A program made the position numbers and the translations under genes. Below the pieces are notes generated by a model, which was given only the letters and a program-made list of their open reading frames with translations, was not told the origin of the DNA and did not search any database. A DNA stretch of 64,000 bases from positions 5,332,001 to 5,396,000 of the forward strand of contig CP071493.1 in assembly GCA_017354895.1 (NCBI GenBank). Direction: 5' to 3'. Source of the DNA: Podospora comata. Lineage: Eukaryota; Ascomycota; Sordariomycetes; Sordariales; Podosporaceae. Shown here piece by piece: positions 1 through 11,935 of the stretch (its first letter is position 1; the number at the start of each line of letters is the position of its first letter).

Positions 1-1
1 C

Positions 2-478
2 GAAGACATCCCTCCCAAGACCCGCGTAACCCTCAAAATGCCCGACGACGCCCAAGGCAAGCCCGAGCCCGTCAACCCAGCCGAACCCAGAACCGAAGGC
101 GGCTACTTTTGGGGCTACAGCGTGCGCAAAGCCAAGTCCCTCTCCGACGTATTCACCTCCTCGGCCTACGAGGACGGTTACGACCTCTCCATCGGCACCT
201 CGGAGCGTGGCGTTCCGCTGTCAAAGGCTTTCCCTAACCACAACCAAACTGCTACTTTCAACCACATGCTCATCGTGTTTGGAGGGCCAAGAGGATTGGA
301 GTTTGCGGCGATGAACGATCCTGATCTGGGGCAGATGGGGATTCAGGGGGCGAGGACGAAGGAGCTGTTTGATCACTGGGTGAACGTGCTGCCGAATCAG
401 GGGACGAGGGGGATCAGGACGGACGAGAGCTTGTTGATAGCTTTGACTGCGTTGAGGAGGTTGTGGGATAATAGCTGA
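2..478 (+). CDS. SPOUT-family RNA methyltransferase, C-terminal part (SPOUT1/C9orf114 type)
   Basis: The reading frame is already open at base 2 and runs to a TGA at 476-478, so the gene starts left of the window. About 158 residues are visible. They match the C-terminal half of the DUF171/SPOUT putative RNA methyltransferases as I remember the human SPOUT1 sequence: an FWGYSVR segment, then GYDLSIGTSERG (the conserved loop that in SPOUT folds helps bind S-adenosylmethionine), then a VFGGPRGLE strand-turn and a C-terminal NQGTRGIRTDESLLIAL segment. The family is thought to methylate RNA, and the human member is also linked to the mitotic spindle; the yeast-type substrate is not established here. 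Base choice is C-rich up to about base 240 and strongly G-rich after about 280. Family assignment is confident; the substrate is unknown. Confidence 0.85.
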   Translation, partial: EDIPPKTRVTLKMPDDAQGKPEPVNPAEPRTEGGYFWGYSVRKAKSLSDVFTSSAYEDGYDLSIGTSERGVPLSKAFPNHNQTATFNHMLIVFGGPRGLEFAAMNDPDLGQMGIQGARTKELFDHWVNVLPNQGTRGIRTDESLLIALTALRRLWDNS

Positions 479-3400
479 GGGGGTTTGATGGGGAGGAATT
501 TGCTTTTTTTTTAGCGGGTTTAAAATAATGGTTTATTTCTGGTGTATATCTGGTCTGGGATTGCTGAGATGCCTATCCCAGTTCTCTTGTTCTCATGAGT
601 TGTATTCTCACAGCATATCTACAAGCCAAAGCTCCTATGGTGCCATTGATGGTTTTCGGGTTTAGCTGAAGAAGTGGCGCAAGACACAGCCTTGGCTTAC
701 CCTCTATCTCATCCCCAAGACCTCGGACGAACTCATCCTTTTTAACTCCATCTTACATCTTGGTTTCTTCTTTGTCGGGCTACACAAAATGCCAGCTTGA
801 CATTTTACCCCTGACAGAGTAAGCCAGCAACCATCACTCCCAACTTTTTGATCCAGTTAACGGAACGCACCCATAGAACCACACCCCCTTCTTCTTCTTC
901 TCAAAGGATATGACTAGTAGCACAGCCAACCCCGCAAACCTGCCCTCCTTTGGCCAAAGTTGGTAAGGAAGAAACTTGAGATGCAGTCATCCTGCAGGTT
1001 TTGGGTTGGGACCATGTTATGATTGATCGAGTAAGGTCGGGGGCTCGGCAGGCTCGGCTAGGAAGACCACCGCGTCCCCCCCCCCCAATCTTCTACAGAT
1101 TTGTTGATGTCTCGTTTATCTTGTACTACTGCGAGACACAGGTTGTATAATAGAGAGTTTCTTATCCCTTTTCTGAATAAGAACATGAGAAAGCAAAGGA
1201 GGTGGGTAGGGGATCTCCTTTGGGGTTTGCAATTCCTTTCTAGGGTCGGCGCAAAGGTAACCGAGATATGTTGAAAGTTGTGACCTATCTTTGGAATCTC
1301 CACTTGGAGATCTAGCAGCTGTTGGAGGCGATACAGAGGTGCTAGTGGGTGCGGTTGTTGGTTTGAGGGGAGGAGGACATGTGAGGTGAGCGGGCAGCTT
1401 TCTGGTACCGGGCTACCGCTAAGGGGTTGGATGGGATCAATAGTTTCGTTTTTTGGTGTTTGTTCATTGGTTTTTGGACCCTGAAGAACCTTGCGTATTG
1501 CTGTTAGAACGCTTGATTTTTCAAATGGTATTAGCCTGTCGATACCAAGCAGTTCATATTGTACTGGTGGGCTCGAAGTTGGATAAAGACTAGAGACCCT
1601 GTCCTCTCACGAGGAGGACAACAACTAACTCCGTAATTCCGGGCTAGAGACATATCGCGGTACAGTCTGGAAGAACGAGCAGGATCTGACAGATTTACAG
1701 TTGACCAAGGCTGGAAGAAGATCTTCAGGATACAGATGGCAGGTAATATTGTCAGCCGAGTTCACCAATGACTACTGCAGTTGGGCAGTAATAAGCCGCT
1801 GGTGTTCGACGCATGCTAATCCTACCAAGAGGTCAAAGCGGGAGTCTAATGGGCTGACATAAGGGTTGGCATTTCATGATTTAGGTAATTGGTGAGATTC
1901 GCTTAGAAGTTTTCCGAGTTCACCAACGAAGAGATGAAAAATGACTTTTCTCTGACAGATCTTCAGGGACTTGATGTAGCTCCTCCTCAACCACCACCTC
2001 AACCGAAACCGAGACAAAGAAATACAAAAGGTTTGACAGCCCCAACACATCGGTAGCGAGCCTTGGGCTTGCTGAACCGAATCCGGGGTAGACACATGTT
2101 GGCTGTCATCAAGGCCAACTCAAGCCACGGCGTCATGTCGTAACACCCTTGCATTGCCGAGCAACCTGTCCTCCGCCGGCCAGCCTCCGTGTTATTCACA
2201 ACGGCCATTCCCACACACGCATCCCTCGGGATGCGAGGCGGGGGCAGTAGCGGTGAGCTGCTTTCCCAACAGAGAAAAGCCTTCGGAGGTTTTGTTGGTG
2301 ATATTATGCAACACGTCGGCAAATGAGCACACCTAAAGATGCAGCTTAGGGGCTCAGTAACGAAGATCAGTCGGGTCATCCAGAGCCATGGCTGTGGGTA
2401 CGGTACCACTCCCGACGTTCCGATTTCTTCGAGAGCGGCACACACAATATCGCCAATCTCATCCCGTCATGTTGGGTGTCTCGGTTATCTCATCCGTCGC
2501 AAGAGGTGTGGCTGATTATAGAGAATAATAAGTGCCTTTGACGACCAGCTCTAGCGGTCCAGAGATGAACATGATTGCCACTGTGTGTTTGTGTGAGTAT
2601 AGCCAGGTTGTCCCGCCAAAAAAGGGAGTCAAAACGAATCCCACCCACCACCCCAAAGCTAACTCGCTCCGAATGCTTATCTACCAGGATGCGCACCTAA
2701 ACACCCACAATCAACCAAATTTCGCCACCCAACACCCCCTATCTCTATCAAAACAAAATACCATCAACTTCAACAGCAGCAAAAAATGCATTTATCTCGA
2801 AAAAGCCCAAAAACATACAACACCGAGGATTCCCCAGTGGTCACCCACCTGAGTACTAGTTCGGCACTCAACTGCTTATCTAGGGGAGAGCGGACGGGAT
2901 CCCGAGCTTTCAGTTGGTTATGGTCGTATGTGATAATTGTTGTCAGACTGTCGGCTTATAAAAGGACAAGCCCTGCAGTGCTATCTTGAGGTGGGTGTTG
3001 TTTTGCTAGGCAAGTAGGTTGTTCATGCGGGACAGGAGAGGCTTGTGGAAAGAGGATAGGCAGCATAAACAGATGGCTTGAGAAAGCCGCAATAAGAGGG
3101 TGAACGCCAGGTAATGTTATGTCATGTCTCTTGCCTTCCATGCATCACGGTCCGTCGTCGTGAGGAAGGTGCTAGCCATGGTGATTTTTACCACTGTGGG
3201 AGGGAACACATCATTTCAAGAAAGGGGAAGTTAAGTAACAGGATGCGGTGCAAGTTTGGCCCTCTAATTTGCTGTGGTCTCCGCTTCATCTTTGAATTGC
3301 AACTCGAGAATGATGGTGGCCAGTGGGCATCATACATACCTAGAGCTGGCAGTGTAGTGAGGGTCAGCGTGAAAATGCCTACCGCAATTCTCCCACTTTA

Positions 3401-3711
3401 TAAAGGGTGGCAGCTGCAAAACCTGGTCGATTGACTCGGCCGATGTTCTTGAAGCATATCGTTGAGCTCCTTCCTTTGCTCCCCCTGGGCTGTGAGGTCT
3501 TGACCCTTCCTGTATCATGCCATCACCCCACTCCACGGACGCAAAGCCAGCCAGCTTCAGACCCCTTTGAAATCTTCCTCGTTCAACTCCCGCTCCGCCA
3601 CATGCCCATCCTTCTCGAGTTCGATAGCAGGAACAAATATCGACACACATCACGCTTAGCGACCGGTTTATCCACGACAACTGTTTACTGTATAGCTGTA
3701 TTCCTTCCACC
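479..3711. other. Long gene-poor stretch
   Basis: About 3.2 kb between the methyltransferase stop and the next supported start. Open frames here are short, mostly begin with non-ATG codons, lack family resemblance and lack convincing splice structure. A run of C occurs near 1077-1086. I see no RNA gene or repeat family. Confidence 0.6.
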
Positions 3712-4756
3712 ATGGCTCAATGTGTTTGCAGAGGGGAGGATAGGCGGCCAGGGCCAAACGGGAGATGCGTAGGTTGCAGTGTAAGTGCCCAATACAATGA
3801 CTCGACTTTGAGGCCGTCGGAGGTCAACACTAACATGTTCTTGCTGGGATTTAGGAACGAATAAATCCGGCCACACGACCGGCATGGAGCCCGTTACCGC
3901 CAGTCCCGCAGCAGCAGCCGTTACCTCCGCCAGATCCTCTACAGTGGCCGTTCCTACAGCAGCAGCCGTTGGCACCAGACCTGCTACAGTGGCAGCTCCT
4001 ACAGCAGCCGCCGTTACCTCCGCCACTCCCGCTGCAGTGGCCGTACCTACAGCAGCAGCCGTCGGCACTAGTCACCAAACAGTGGCAGCTCCTCCAGCAG
4101 CAGCTGGCACCGCAAGTCCCGCTACAGAAGCAGCTCCTACAGCAGCAGCCATTACCGCCAGACCCGCCACAAGACAAAATAGCCAAGGCCATGGGAAAAG
4201 CCAAGGCCTACGAAAAAGCCGTGGCTGACAAGATCTGCCCATGTTCGCTCCCAGAGATCGAGTGCAAGGTCAAACTACCGCTCCGTTGCACAGGAGTGAT
4301 AGTCGCACAAGGCCGCACAAACCAGGTGTGTAGCTATAGGCCATGCATCGATGCAGTATGCTTTTACTCCTTATCAGCGGAAAAACCACGAAGTGACTAA
4401 CTAGTTTGGTGTAGTGCTGCCGGCGACGACCGCGGAAACCCAAATTGGCAAGTACAGAAAAACCTCGTGTACTACATCCTTGCCATTGTTTGGAGGTGAT
4501 CAAACGTGGTGAGAAATGCTATGCCGAAGGGAGGTGTGAGCAGACATCCGACCGTAGTGGCTGGTGTTGTCCGGCGTGTGGCCCCAAGAAACCTGGGAGA
4601 AATAGCGCGGTAAGATGGGTTTCGTGCATCTCGAGGTGCTTTTTGTATATCTACACACATTTTAACTTCTGAATATAGGACTGTGCTGCCAAAAGGTCGT
4701 CTAAAAAGTTGAGCGATCGTAGACAGATCTGGAGACCAGAAGGATCCGAACAATGA
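3712..4756 (+). CDS. Cys-rich orphan protein with Pro/Gln/Leu/Trp tandem repeat (4 exons)
   Basis: I do not recognise a named family. The model has exons 3712-3780, 3855-4325, 4415-4609 and 4679-4756, giving about 270 residues. All three introns (74, 89 and 69 bp) have good fungal signals: GTAAGT with CACTAAC and TTAG; GTGTGT with GACTAAC and GTAG; GTAAGA with ATAG. The frame is preserved at every junction. The start ATG sits in a good context (ACCATGG) and opens with a CxC...CxxC cluster. Exon 2 holds a repeat of about 15 residues (bases 3918-4172), then a Lys/Ala-rich helix and a CPC segment. Exon 3 is dense in Cys/His (HPCHC, WCCPAC), suggesting metal binding. No signal peptide is visible, so it is probably intracellular. 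A real gene is likely because unrelated frames splice into one continuous Cys-rich product. Its role is unknown. Confidence 0.7.
3918..4172 (+). repeat. Coding minisatellite, 45/48-bp units
   Basis: There are five full units and one partial unit of 48, 45, 48, 45 and 45 bp, beginning at 3918, 3966, 4011, 4059, 4104 and 4149. Each encodes a version of PLxPxxLQWxxLQQQ. The odd-numbered units (PLPPxxPLQWP.LQQQ) resemble each other more than the intervening ones, suggesting duplication of a two-unit block. Because unit lengths are multiples of three, other frames and the opposite strand also stay open through the array. Confidence 0.85.
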
Positions 4757-5332
4757 AAAGCCTCTAGAGGTAGCGATTATTCTGTAAAGCGATGGTTTTG
4801 GGAGTCGGGATCATTGGGGGCTGGAAAGGCGCAGGTCCGCCTTGAACTTCTTCTAGTGTTTAGAGATAATGGCAAGAGCGCTTAACCCGCTAGTCATCAG
4901 CACACAGTATCGTTTTGGTGCTGTCACGGTTGTGCACACTGATTACCACCAACATCTCAATCTACCCCTGAAGCAGACCCCACCAAAGTAAACAAAGCAG
5001 TATTCCACCACCCCGATCATCGCCTGCATGCATCAGGTGGCAAGGAAAACAGACGATACCATAAGATCAAAGGTCAAAGTGTTGGGCAGACGGAAAAAGA
5101 AACTACATATTTGGTAAATGACTGTCGTGCTATGTGATGTATACACCCTAAAACCCTCCTCAACACACCTCGGTCCCATCAACAACCCCCCTCCTTTCCC
5201 CAACTAAAAAACAATATCCAAAAATAAAAATAAAAAATAAAAAATAAAAAAGACAACACAGAAATGATCAAACAAGAAGTCAACCACCCCCTTTTTCCCC
5301 ATCTTATTACATACAAACACCCCCACCCCGCC
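4757..5332. other. Intergenic, 3' flank of laccase
   Basis: No gene is visible. An A-rich tract made of repeated AAATA/AAAAATA units lies at about 5217-5252, some 80 bases beyond the laccase stop on the minus strand, so it would read as T-rich 3' flank there. The last 200 bases are C-rich on the plus strand. Confidence 0.5.
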
Positions 5333-7288
5333 TTACGCACCACTATCAATCTGCGGCACAACATTAAACCTCGTCCACCAATCCCACGCCTTGCAATTCC
5401 GCTCCACATCCCTCGGTATCCTCAGCCAGTCCACCTTTTTCGGTTCCACCACCAAGTTCGCCAGGAAGCCACCGCTCGCGTGCCAGACGATGTGGCAGTG
5501 AAACGACCAGATGCCCGGGTTCCCGTCAAACTGCATGACGAGATGGCCGTTGCCCCGGACGATGTGGACGTCCCTCCTGTGGGGATTGGAAGGGCGGGTG
5601 ATGGTGCCGTCCCAGTCGCCTGGCCCTTCGTGCAGGATGTAGGGGTTGTGGCCGTGAAGGTGCATTGGGTGACTTTGGGGAGAAATGTCAGCAACGGGGA
5701 AGGGGGAGGAGGGAAAGGAAGGACTTACGGTCCGGCGGAGCGGTTCCGCACAATGATCCGAACTGACGAGTTGCTGTAGTAGTTCACCACGTTCCACTCT
5801 CTCGGAAAGGTGAAATTCCCCTCGTTTGCGACAAGCAGGACAGGTTCGTTGTAGTGAGTCCTCATCGAGACGCCGTTGAACTTCCACAGTGTGACGTCGG
5901 ACGCGTTCTTGAAGAGCTCGATTTCCATCGTCTGGGTGTATGTCGGTTTGGGGACGGCCATGGGGTACAGCGGTTCTGTCTTGGCCAGGTCTTCGTTTGT
6001 GCAGGAGGGGTCCTCGGGGATGTTCCACGCTTGGCTGGTGGGCGCCTTGTCTGTGTCTGCCTTGTCGTAATACACCGCTGCTACGGCGTTGGGTTGACGG
6101 TTGGGGGAGCAGTTGGTCAGGTTGGAACGCATCCAGAAAGCCGAGTCAGGTTTGCCGACATTGGCGGTCACGAGGACGTCGGTGCGTTGACCCACGCCGA
6201 GGATGACCATGTTGGTTTTGTATGGCTTGACAGGGGTGAAATCTTCTGCGATGACGGTGAAGGTGTGGCCATCGATGGTGAAACGCTGGACGCCATCGCC
6301 ACCGGTGTTGACCAGACGGAGACGGTGGGTCTTGCCGGTTTGGAACCTGAACTTGGAGATACCAGCGTTGTTGGTGCAGGGCGTCTTGTCCCCCGGGGCA
6401 ACAGTTGAGCAGTCAAAGTTCATCTTACCATTGATCAGGTTGTTGTCTGACACCACACGAGGGCTGCCGTTGGGTTTGAGCATCTCTTCGACGATGTCAT
6501 GGTATTCCTTGTGATACCAGTCTGTAAAAGAACACCACTGTTAGTGATTGTACTGGGATATTTGACAGATGGAAGCATACCACTCAGAAGAATGGGACCA
6601 AGATCAACGTCGTACTTGGCCTGAGTAGGACCATGAATGACCATCGGTCCAACAATACCACCAGCATATTGAGCAGAGTAATGAGCGTGATACCACGTCG
6701 AACCGTACAAGCTGGCAAGAAATTCGTATCGATAACTGGTTCCGGGCGGGATAGGACATTGCGAGATACCCGGTGCTCCATCTTCCCATGGGGTTTCTGT
6801 TTGCAGGAAGCCGTGCCAGTGAATAGCCGTGCCGTCTTCGGGGTTGGTAATGTTGTTCCTCACATTGACAACAATCATGTCACCCCAGTTTGCTTCGATC
6901 AAAGGCCCAGGAAAGGCACCATTGACAAGAAGAACTTCGCGTTCATATCCATCTGGGGCGATGAGCCCACGGCTGATTGTGAAGTCGTAGTATCTCGTCA
7001 CGCCCGTGTGTGGGTTTTCGACATAAGGGTTGGTCCCCGAGTCTGTGAGCTTGCCCCATGGATAGCCGTCAGGAAGAGGGTTGTTGGTAAGCATGAAAGG
7101 AATCAGTGGGAATAATAACGTCCCAAGAAGAGAGGCGCTGCAGTTGTCATGTTAGCTTAACCCCTATTGCCCGTTGATTCTCATCCTGCTCACCCATTTG
7201 TCCTCTTCTGAGGTAACGCCGGTTTGGTATTAGAAAGAGCCAGGGCAGCAAAGTTGGCAAGCCCCTTGACTATGCCAATGACACCCAT
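5333..7288 (-). CDS. Laccase-like multicopper oxidase
   Basis: Exons on the minus strand are 7288-7194, 7137-6581, 6521-5729 and 5672-5333, with 56-59-bp introns and frame kept throughout; about 594 residues, the usual length for ascomycete laccases. All four copper motifs are present: HWHG (about 138-141), WYHAHYS (181-187), HPMHLHGH (483-490) and HCHIVWH (540-546). The family oxidises phenolics at a type-1 copper and reduces O2 to water at a trinuclear centre. The residue ten after the type-1 Cys is Phe551, not Met or Leu. The protein ends in DSGA, resembling the DSGL/I/V C-terminal plug of ascomycete laccases. The N-terminus has a Lys/Arg-containing lead and then a hydrophobic stretch (about 33-47), consistent with a signal peptide or signal anchor. 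The start was chosen because exon 1 joins in frame through a GTGAGC intron with a GCTAAC branch site; M47 at 7094 is the fallback start. Confidence 0.93.
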
Positions 7289-9936
7289 GGCGAGCAACTA
7301 AATGGGAGAGGGAGAATGGACAAAGAGAAGCCCGACCCGGCGACAAAAGAATGACTGGAAAGGAAGTCACACCGCTGCTGAAGACTCGAGAGAAGGTTTC
7401 CGCTGTCTGAGAGAGACACTGGATACTTAAACGGTCTCGAGGGCGTCCGTGAGCATGGGCCACAGAAAGGCCTTGAACTGTGAGACTTGGTCGTCGTGAC
7501 GCTAATGGCGTCTCCCCCTGCGCGGCCACATGTCGTGAAGTTCACACGGCAGAAGAATAGCGCAGCCATTGCCAACCCCGATCAACTCCGGTGTTGCCCT
7601 TCTGGTGGCTGCCCTGCTCTCCCGAGCCCCAATCCCTGCTCTGACGGGCGTCGCTGAACCGTCGACGAGGTGGGTTGGACAACGGACCTGAAAGAGGGCA
7701 ACCAAGACAATGGACCTGGACTCAGTATTGATATCCCTTCGGGTGAGGGTTACCGCCCAGCCGGTGGTCGCATGCTGTGGTCGGGGAGGAGTGCTTCGGC
7801 GATGTAGGGATGATGCCAAGCCATAAGGGGCTAGGGGGTTTGAGAACAATGAGGGAGAGTTGAGAAAATGGGGGTCTCCGCCCCGCTGGGCTGATCGCAC
7901 CGTCCGATCACCCGCATGCTGCAACGGGGGGGGGGGGAACGGTGATCCCTTTGGTGGCGCGGGAAGAGCCCATGAGCTGAGTGCCAAGAGGCCTATCGCA
8001 GAGCCGCTCGCCTCTGCAAGGGCTTTGGGCAGGTCCGACCGCCAGGGCGATCATCATTGACAACCTCAGAATGTTTGTGACAGAGCTGCTGTGTCTTGGT
8101 GGACACGACAGATGTGAACAGATTCGATGCTGAAAAGGAAGTCAGCAGGATCATTCGTATCCGTTTTGGTCCACAGTCGTCCACCTTTCGAGGTCACTCG
8201 CTCGGCGAGTTACACACTCCCCAATCTCCAGGGTTCGAATGCTTCCATGATTACAACAACCACCGTCGCGTAGAATTAACTTCTGGACGAGACCTTGGCT
8301 TCAAAACTTTCCGAGCTGGTTTTCTTTGCAAGTCCGTGCCAAGTTCAGGGTTCGGAAGAATTACCCGAGGGTTCGGCACTGGTGTATAGTAGGGCGCTGG
8401 GATGACGGCATGGATGGCTGAAGTAGTGAGGAAACAAGCAACTTCGAGATCATGTGGCGGCGAACCAAAGGGCACTGAGTGTTGCAATGATTGCCCCGTG
8501 CGGGCAGAGTTCCTGCTGGACGGGACGCTGCAGTGCAGCGTCCTTAAAGCGGAAGGCGTACACACCAAGAACGAAATCAATACACCAAGGCCTTGGAAGC
8601 ACCACTGCCGCAGAACCAAGTATATCTTCGGCATGATAAGTGTTTCAGGAACTCCTAGAGAACATGGTAAACATCCGGTGGCTTCCTGGGTGGCTTTCAG
8701 GTCGTCTTGAGGTCGCCATGTCGTTGGAACCACTAGCTGAAGAGGGCTCTTCGTGATGGTGGTTGCATATCTCATTCCATTAGTCCTTGTGAAAGCTTCG
8801 GCCGAGCTGTGGCTGCTCAAAAACTAGGGCTCGGACTTGGGCGGGAGGTCGGACACGGACTGAAGGCCGCTTGTGGTGTCTCAGTCGCAACGTCCCACGG
8901 CCACCAGGATACCCTCATCTCCATCGTGCAGCCAGATGTTCGTCTATGCGTCCATAGATGAATTGTTCGTTTTCCATGCAACACGGGCAGTTGCTTGCCT
9001 TGCTGTGCGAGTAGGTTATTCAGGCTGGCGTGGAAAGATGGACAGATCGATAGAGACTCCACGCAAGGCGTTGACGACGACCATGACAGGAACCAAGCGA
9101 TTCTCAAAAAGGGGGTGCGTTCAGCTGCTGTCAACCATCAAGCTGCCTTAGTGTCTACAGGTGTCAGTTGCGTCTGCAGGCGGCGGCCTGCTTCGACGTG
9201 AAGAGACGACGGACGGCAGTTGACTGTCTGGGGGAGACGAGCCTATCGATTTTGGAGATCTTCCCTGCAGCAGCTAGCCTATGCTTCCCTCGGTAATTAG
9301 CAGTCCAGGGATGCAGGTTAAAATTGTCCGACAGACCAAGATACGGCGGTGCAACACAACAGGTCTCTTCCGTTCCGGGACGAAATCGAGCTTCTGGACT
9401 TTGCCCGCCCAACACTCCAAATCGCTGTTTCACACACTTTCGTATTTCCGAGAAGAGAACAAAAGACCACGCGTAGAAAAAGAACAGCACCTCGATGGTG
9501 ACACCACAAAAGTGCGGTCAAGTGTAAAGTGCGAAGGGACAGGTTCTCTGGCAGCATTCCTGAACAGTCGAAGAAAGTCAAATGTGTGTAATTCTGCATC
9601 CTCGGGTCAGTCAATGCCGTCACCATCTCCTCACCTCCCAGCGCCGCTGACGAGGAGTTGGCCGAATCGTTGGTCGAGTGCAAAGAATTAATTTGGCCAG
9701 TGATAATCCGCAAAGTCTTGTGGTTCCAGAGATTTTGCTTTGATCCTGGCTAAGCTTGGTAATATTCCCAATATCAGAGTGCTTCCCAGCTGCACAGACA
9801 TGGTGATGTATAGCACAATAGCCCGGGGGTGTCCACCCTCTCCAAACGCCTTCCCATCTCGCCCCACCGAGCGATCCATATATACAATGTGTCAATGACA
9901 CGGACTTGGTGTTTTGTTTCGTTGTTTCTTGTTTCT
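7289..9936. other. Intergenic, 2.6 kb
   Basis: Upstream flank of laccase and downstream flank of the Mgr2 gene. Several minus-strand frames of 100-190 codons exist but show no family motifs or supporting splice signals. A G homopolymer lies at about 7926-7938. Nothing else is supported. Confidence 0.5.
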
Positions 9937-10562
9937 TTAGTTGTCGTTGCTGCGGCGAACGGGTTGCTGATAAGGACGGAATGCGCCGGAGGCCATGATG
10001 ATTGGGCGTCTTTGCGCGCGGAGGTAGGCCTCCTGAATGATGGGCGACGAATCCGACCGAATAACACTGCCGATCGACATGAAGAATCTGGAAAACAAAA
10101 ATATATTAACCACAATAATTCTCCAGACAGCAGCAAGACCGCAGCCTACCCGAATGTCGCGCCGGAACCCAGCATGTACTGGCCGAGTGTTCGCATGATG
10201 CCGTTTGGCCCTGCGCCATATCTGAAGATGTTGACGGTTCCTAGAATGAATTAGACATCATCTCAAAATGCTCAGTGGCCGAAGCGGCAGCGCATACCAA
10301 AGATGAAGCCGATGATGCAGCCGACCGCTGTGCAATGCGATAATTAGCGTTCTGAAGAGTGCTATTAAAAACAACTACTCGCCCAAGGCGGGAACTTACT
10401 GCCGCCCATCAACATTCCCATCTTGACTATTCCATCAAGTTAGCCTATAGCCCAATCCCATGGCCTTGTCGCTGCCCATCTCCGTGAGGGGTCCCGCGGG
10501 GTTGTTGGCATACACTTGTCGACGTTTGACTGTCCAACGCCATGCTGAGGAGGAGGGGGCAT
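9937..10562 (-). CDS. Mgr2/Romo1-type TIM23 translocase subunit (5 exons)
   Basis: Minus-strand exons are 10562-10514, 10426-10400, 10327-10298, 10240-10150 and 10087-9937, giving 115 residues. Introns are 57-87 bp with GTATGC, GTAAGT, GTATGC and GTAGGC donors. The product has a short Pro-rich N-terminus, then two membrane hairpin segments: about residues 18-40 (KMGMLMGGTVG, GFIFG) and 53-75 (LGQYMLGSGATFGFFMSIG). These match the Mgr2/Romo1 family. In yeast, Mgr2 is an inner-membrane lateral gatekeeper of the TIM23 presequence translocase; in animals Romo1 is the homologue. The glycine-rich helices and the RYGAGP loop are family hallmarks. The hydrophilic C-terminal tail of about 35 residues is longer than in the minimal family. 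Exons 2 and 3 are only 27 and 30 nt, so automated callers may miss this gene. Confidence 0.9.
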
Positions 10563-11935
10563 TTTGTGCTACTGGGGTGTTTAATCCGAGTCAACTGGTG
10601 GTTTCAAACGAGCTGCTGCTGTGCTAAAAGTCGAGACAGAAAACGGTCAAGGTGCAGCGCAAGCACTGGTGGTCAGATGCGATATCGACAGTTGGATGTT
10701 GCCGTGGGCAAAATGTGGGTGCACGGACGGGGATTGATGCTACTTCAGCCTTGCCGATGGAAAGCGGTCAGTTCTAGGCAAGTTGCAAAGTTATGACGGA
10801 TTTCCCCGCTGATAGCTAACGTGGATAAATATTGATTAATCTGGGGGTAGCAGTGACGCTATATGCTCCCTGCCATGTTATGTCATTGAACACATCGAAG
10901 AGCTTGATGATGGCATCTACAGATGTTTCTTCATCAGGATATTGTTCTAGAAGGGTAAAGGAACGCAAATAACGTGATGGGCACAAAGCAAACGAGGAGC
11001 AGTCTTTATATTCTCTCTCAAACTTCGAGGCGGCTTGAGGCGGGGGGAAACGGCATCAGACGCTCGGACCATTTTCAACACTTCTGTTGTGGCAGACAGT
11101 GGCTTGTTGTTGAGATGCCCCCCTTCCAAGCCAGTTCTCACGTGACATAGTAGTTCGTTCATGAGGGGCAGTCATGGTCACAAGTCCAAACTGCTATTAG
11201 CCCAAGTCAAGTCAGTTGGGATGACTGAGGGTCTGGAGAGGGAACCCAACAAGCTGTCAGCTGAAGCGTGTATAGGTATTAATACATTAAGACGGACGGT
11301 ACTGAGCAAATGCCCATCAAAGCAGTCAAAGACGACTCCAGACAGAAAAGCCAAAGGTGGCTTGAAAAACAGGGGACGCGTGCGCGCAGACCACCCTGCG
11401 GCCCGCATTCTGCTCGCTAAGCGCCTCTCGAGGGCCAACGCCCAGGCCAGGAGAGACCTTGCCTCAAATTCTCAAGGTTGTCAACCTCACCTCCTGGCGC
11501 AGTCGCATTCCGAAATCGTGCTTGCCACCCCGAACCCACCGCGAAAACCGGCATCGCTGCCAGCCTCGTTTCCCGTCTCTCTGCCCGTCTTTTGAATACG
11601 CTTTTCCACCGACTTACCGGGTGTGCGCGTCGGCTCTCGGCGCGATCCCATCCCCCGTCCCCAGACCCCCGACCGGGCCAGCACTTGCGCTTCGACGTCA
11701 GTGCTAATCTCGACAACTCCACACAACAAGGGCGGTTGCGACGACACCTCGCACCCTTCAGAGTGGGTCCGCTGCCAGAGATCAATCGCTCCTTCTTGTC
11801 GTCACCTCTGCTGAAGGCCGAAAGGGGCTTCTCATTCCAACTCGCCGGGGAGCTCGCCCGCGACAGCTCGCTGTCCTCCCCTCCCCCCCTCGTCGTTACC
11901 CGCCAACCGCCCCGACCATCGCCCACGCCGTCCCC
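10563..11935. other. Intergenic region between divergent genes
   Basis: Shared upstream region of the Mgr2 gene (minus strand) and the FHA gene (plus strand). The 400 bases before 11936 are GC-rich with pyrimidine-rich patches and several out-of-frame open stretches on both strands; I read this as promoter and 5' leader rather than coding. Confidence 0.5.

Noticed and set aside
3851-4204. Cys/Gly-rich antisense frame and Ala/Val-rich plus frame across the tandem repeat
   Set aside because: Artefacts of the 45/48-bp repeat; only the frame that splices to both Cys modules is credible.
8228-8245. GGGTTCGAATGC, tRNA-like T-loop
   Set aside because: Stem cannot pair and no upstream D-arm.
8251-8820. 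189-codon minus-strand open frame upstream of laccase
   Set aside because: No motif, no good start context, not supported by splice signals.
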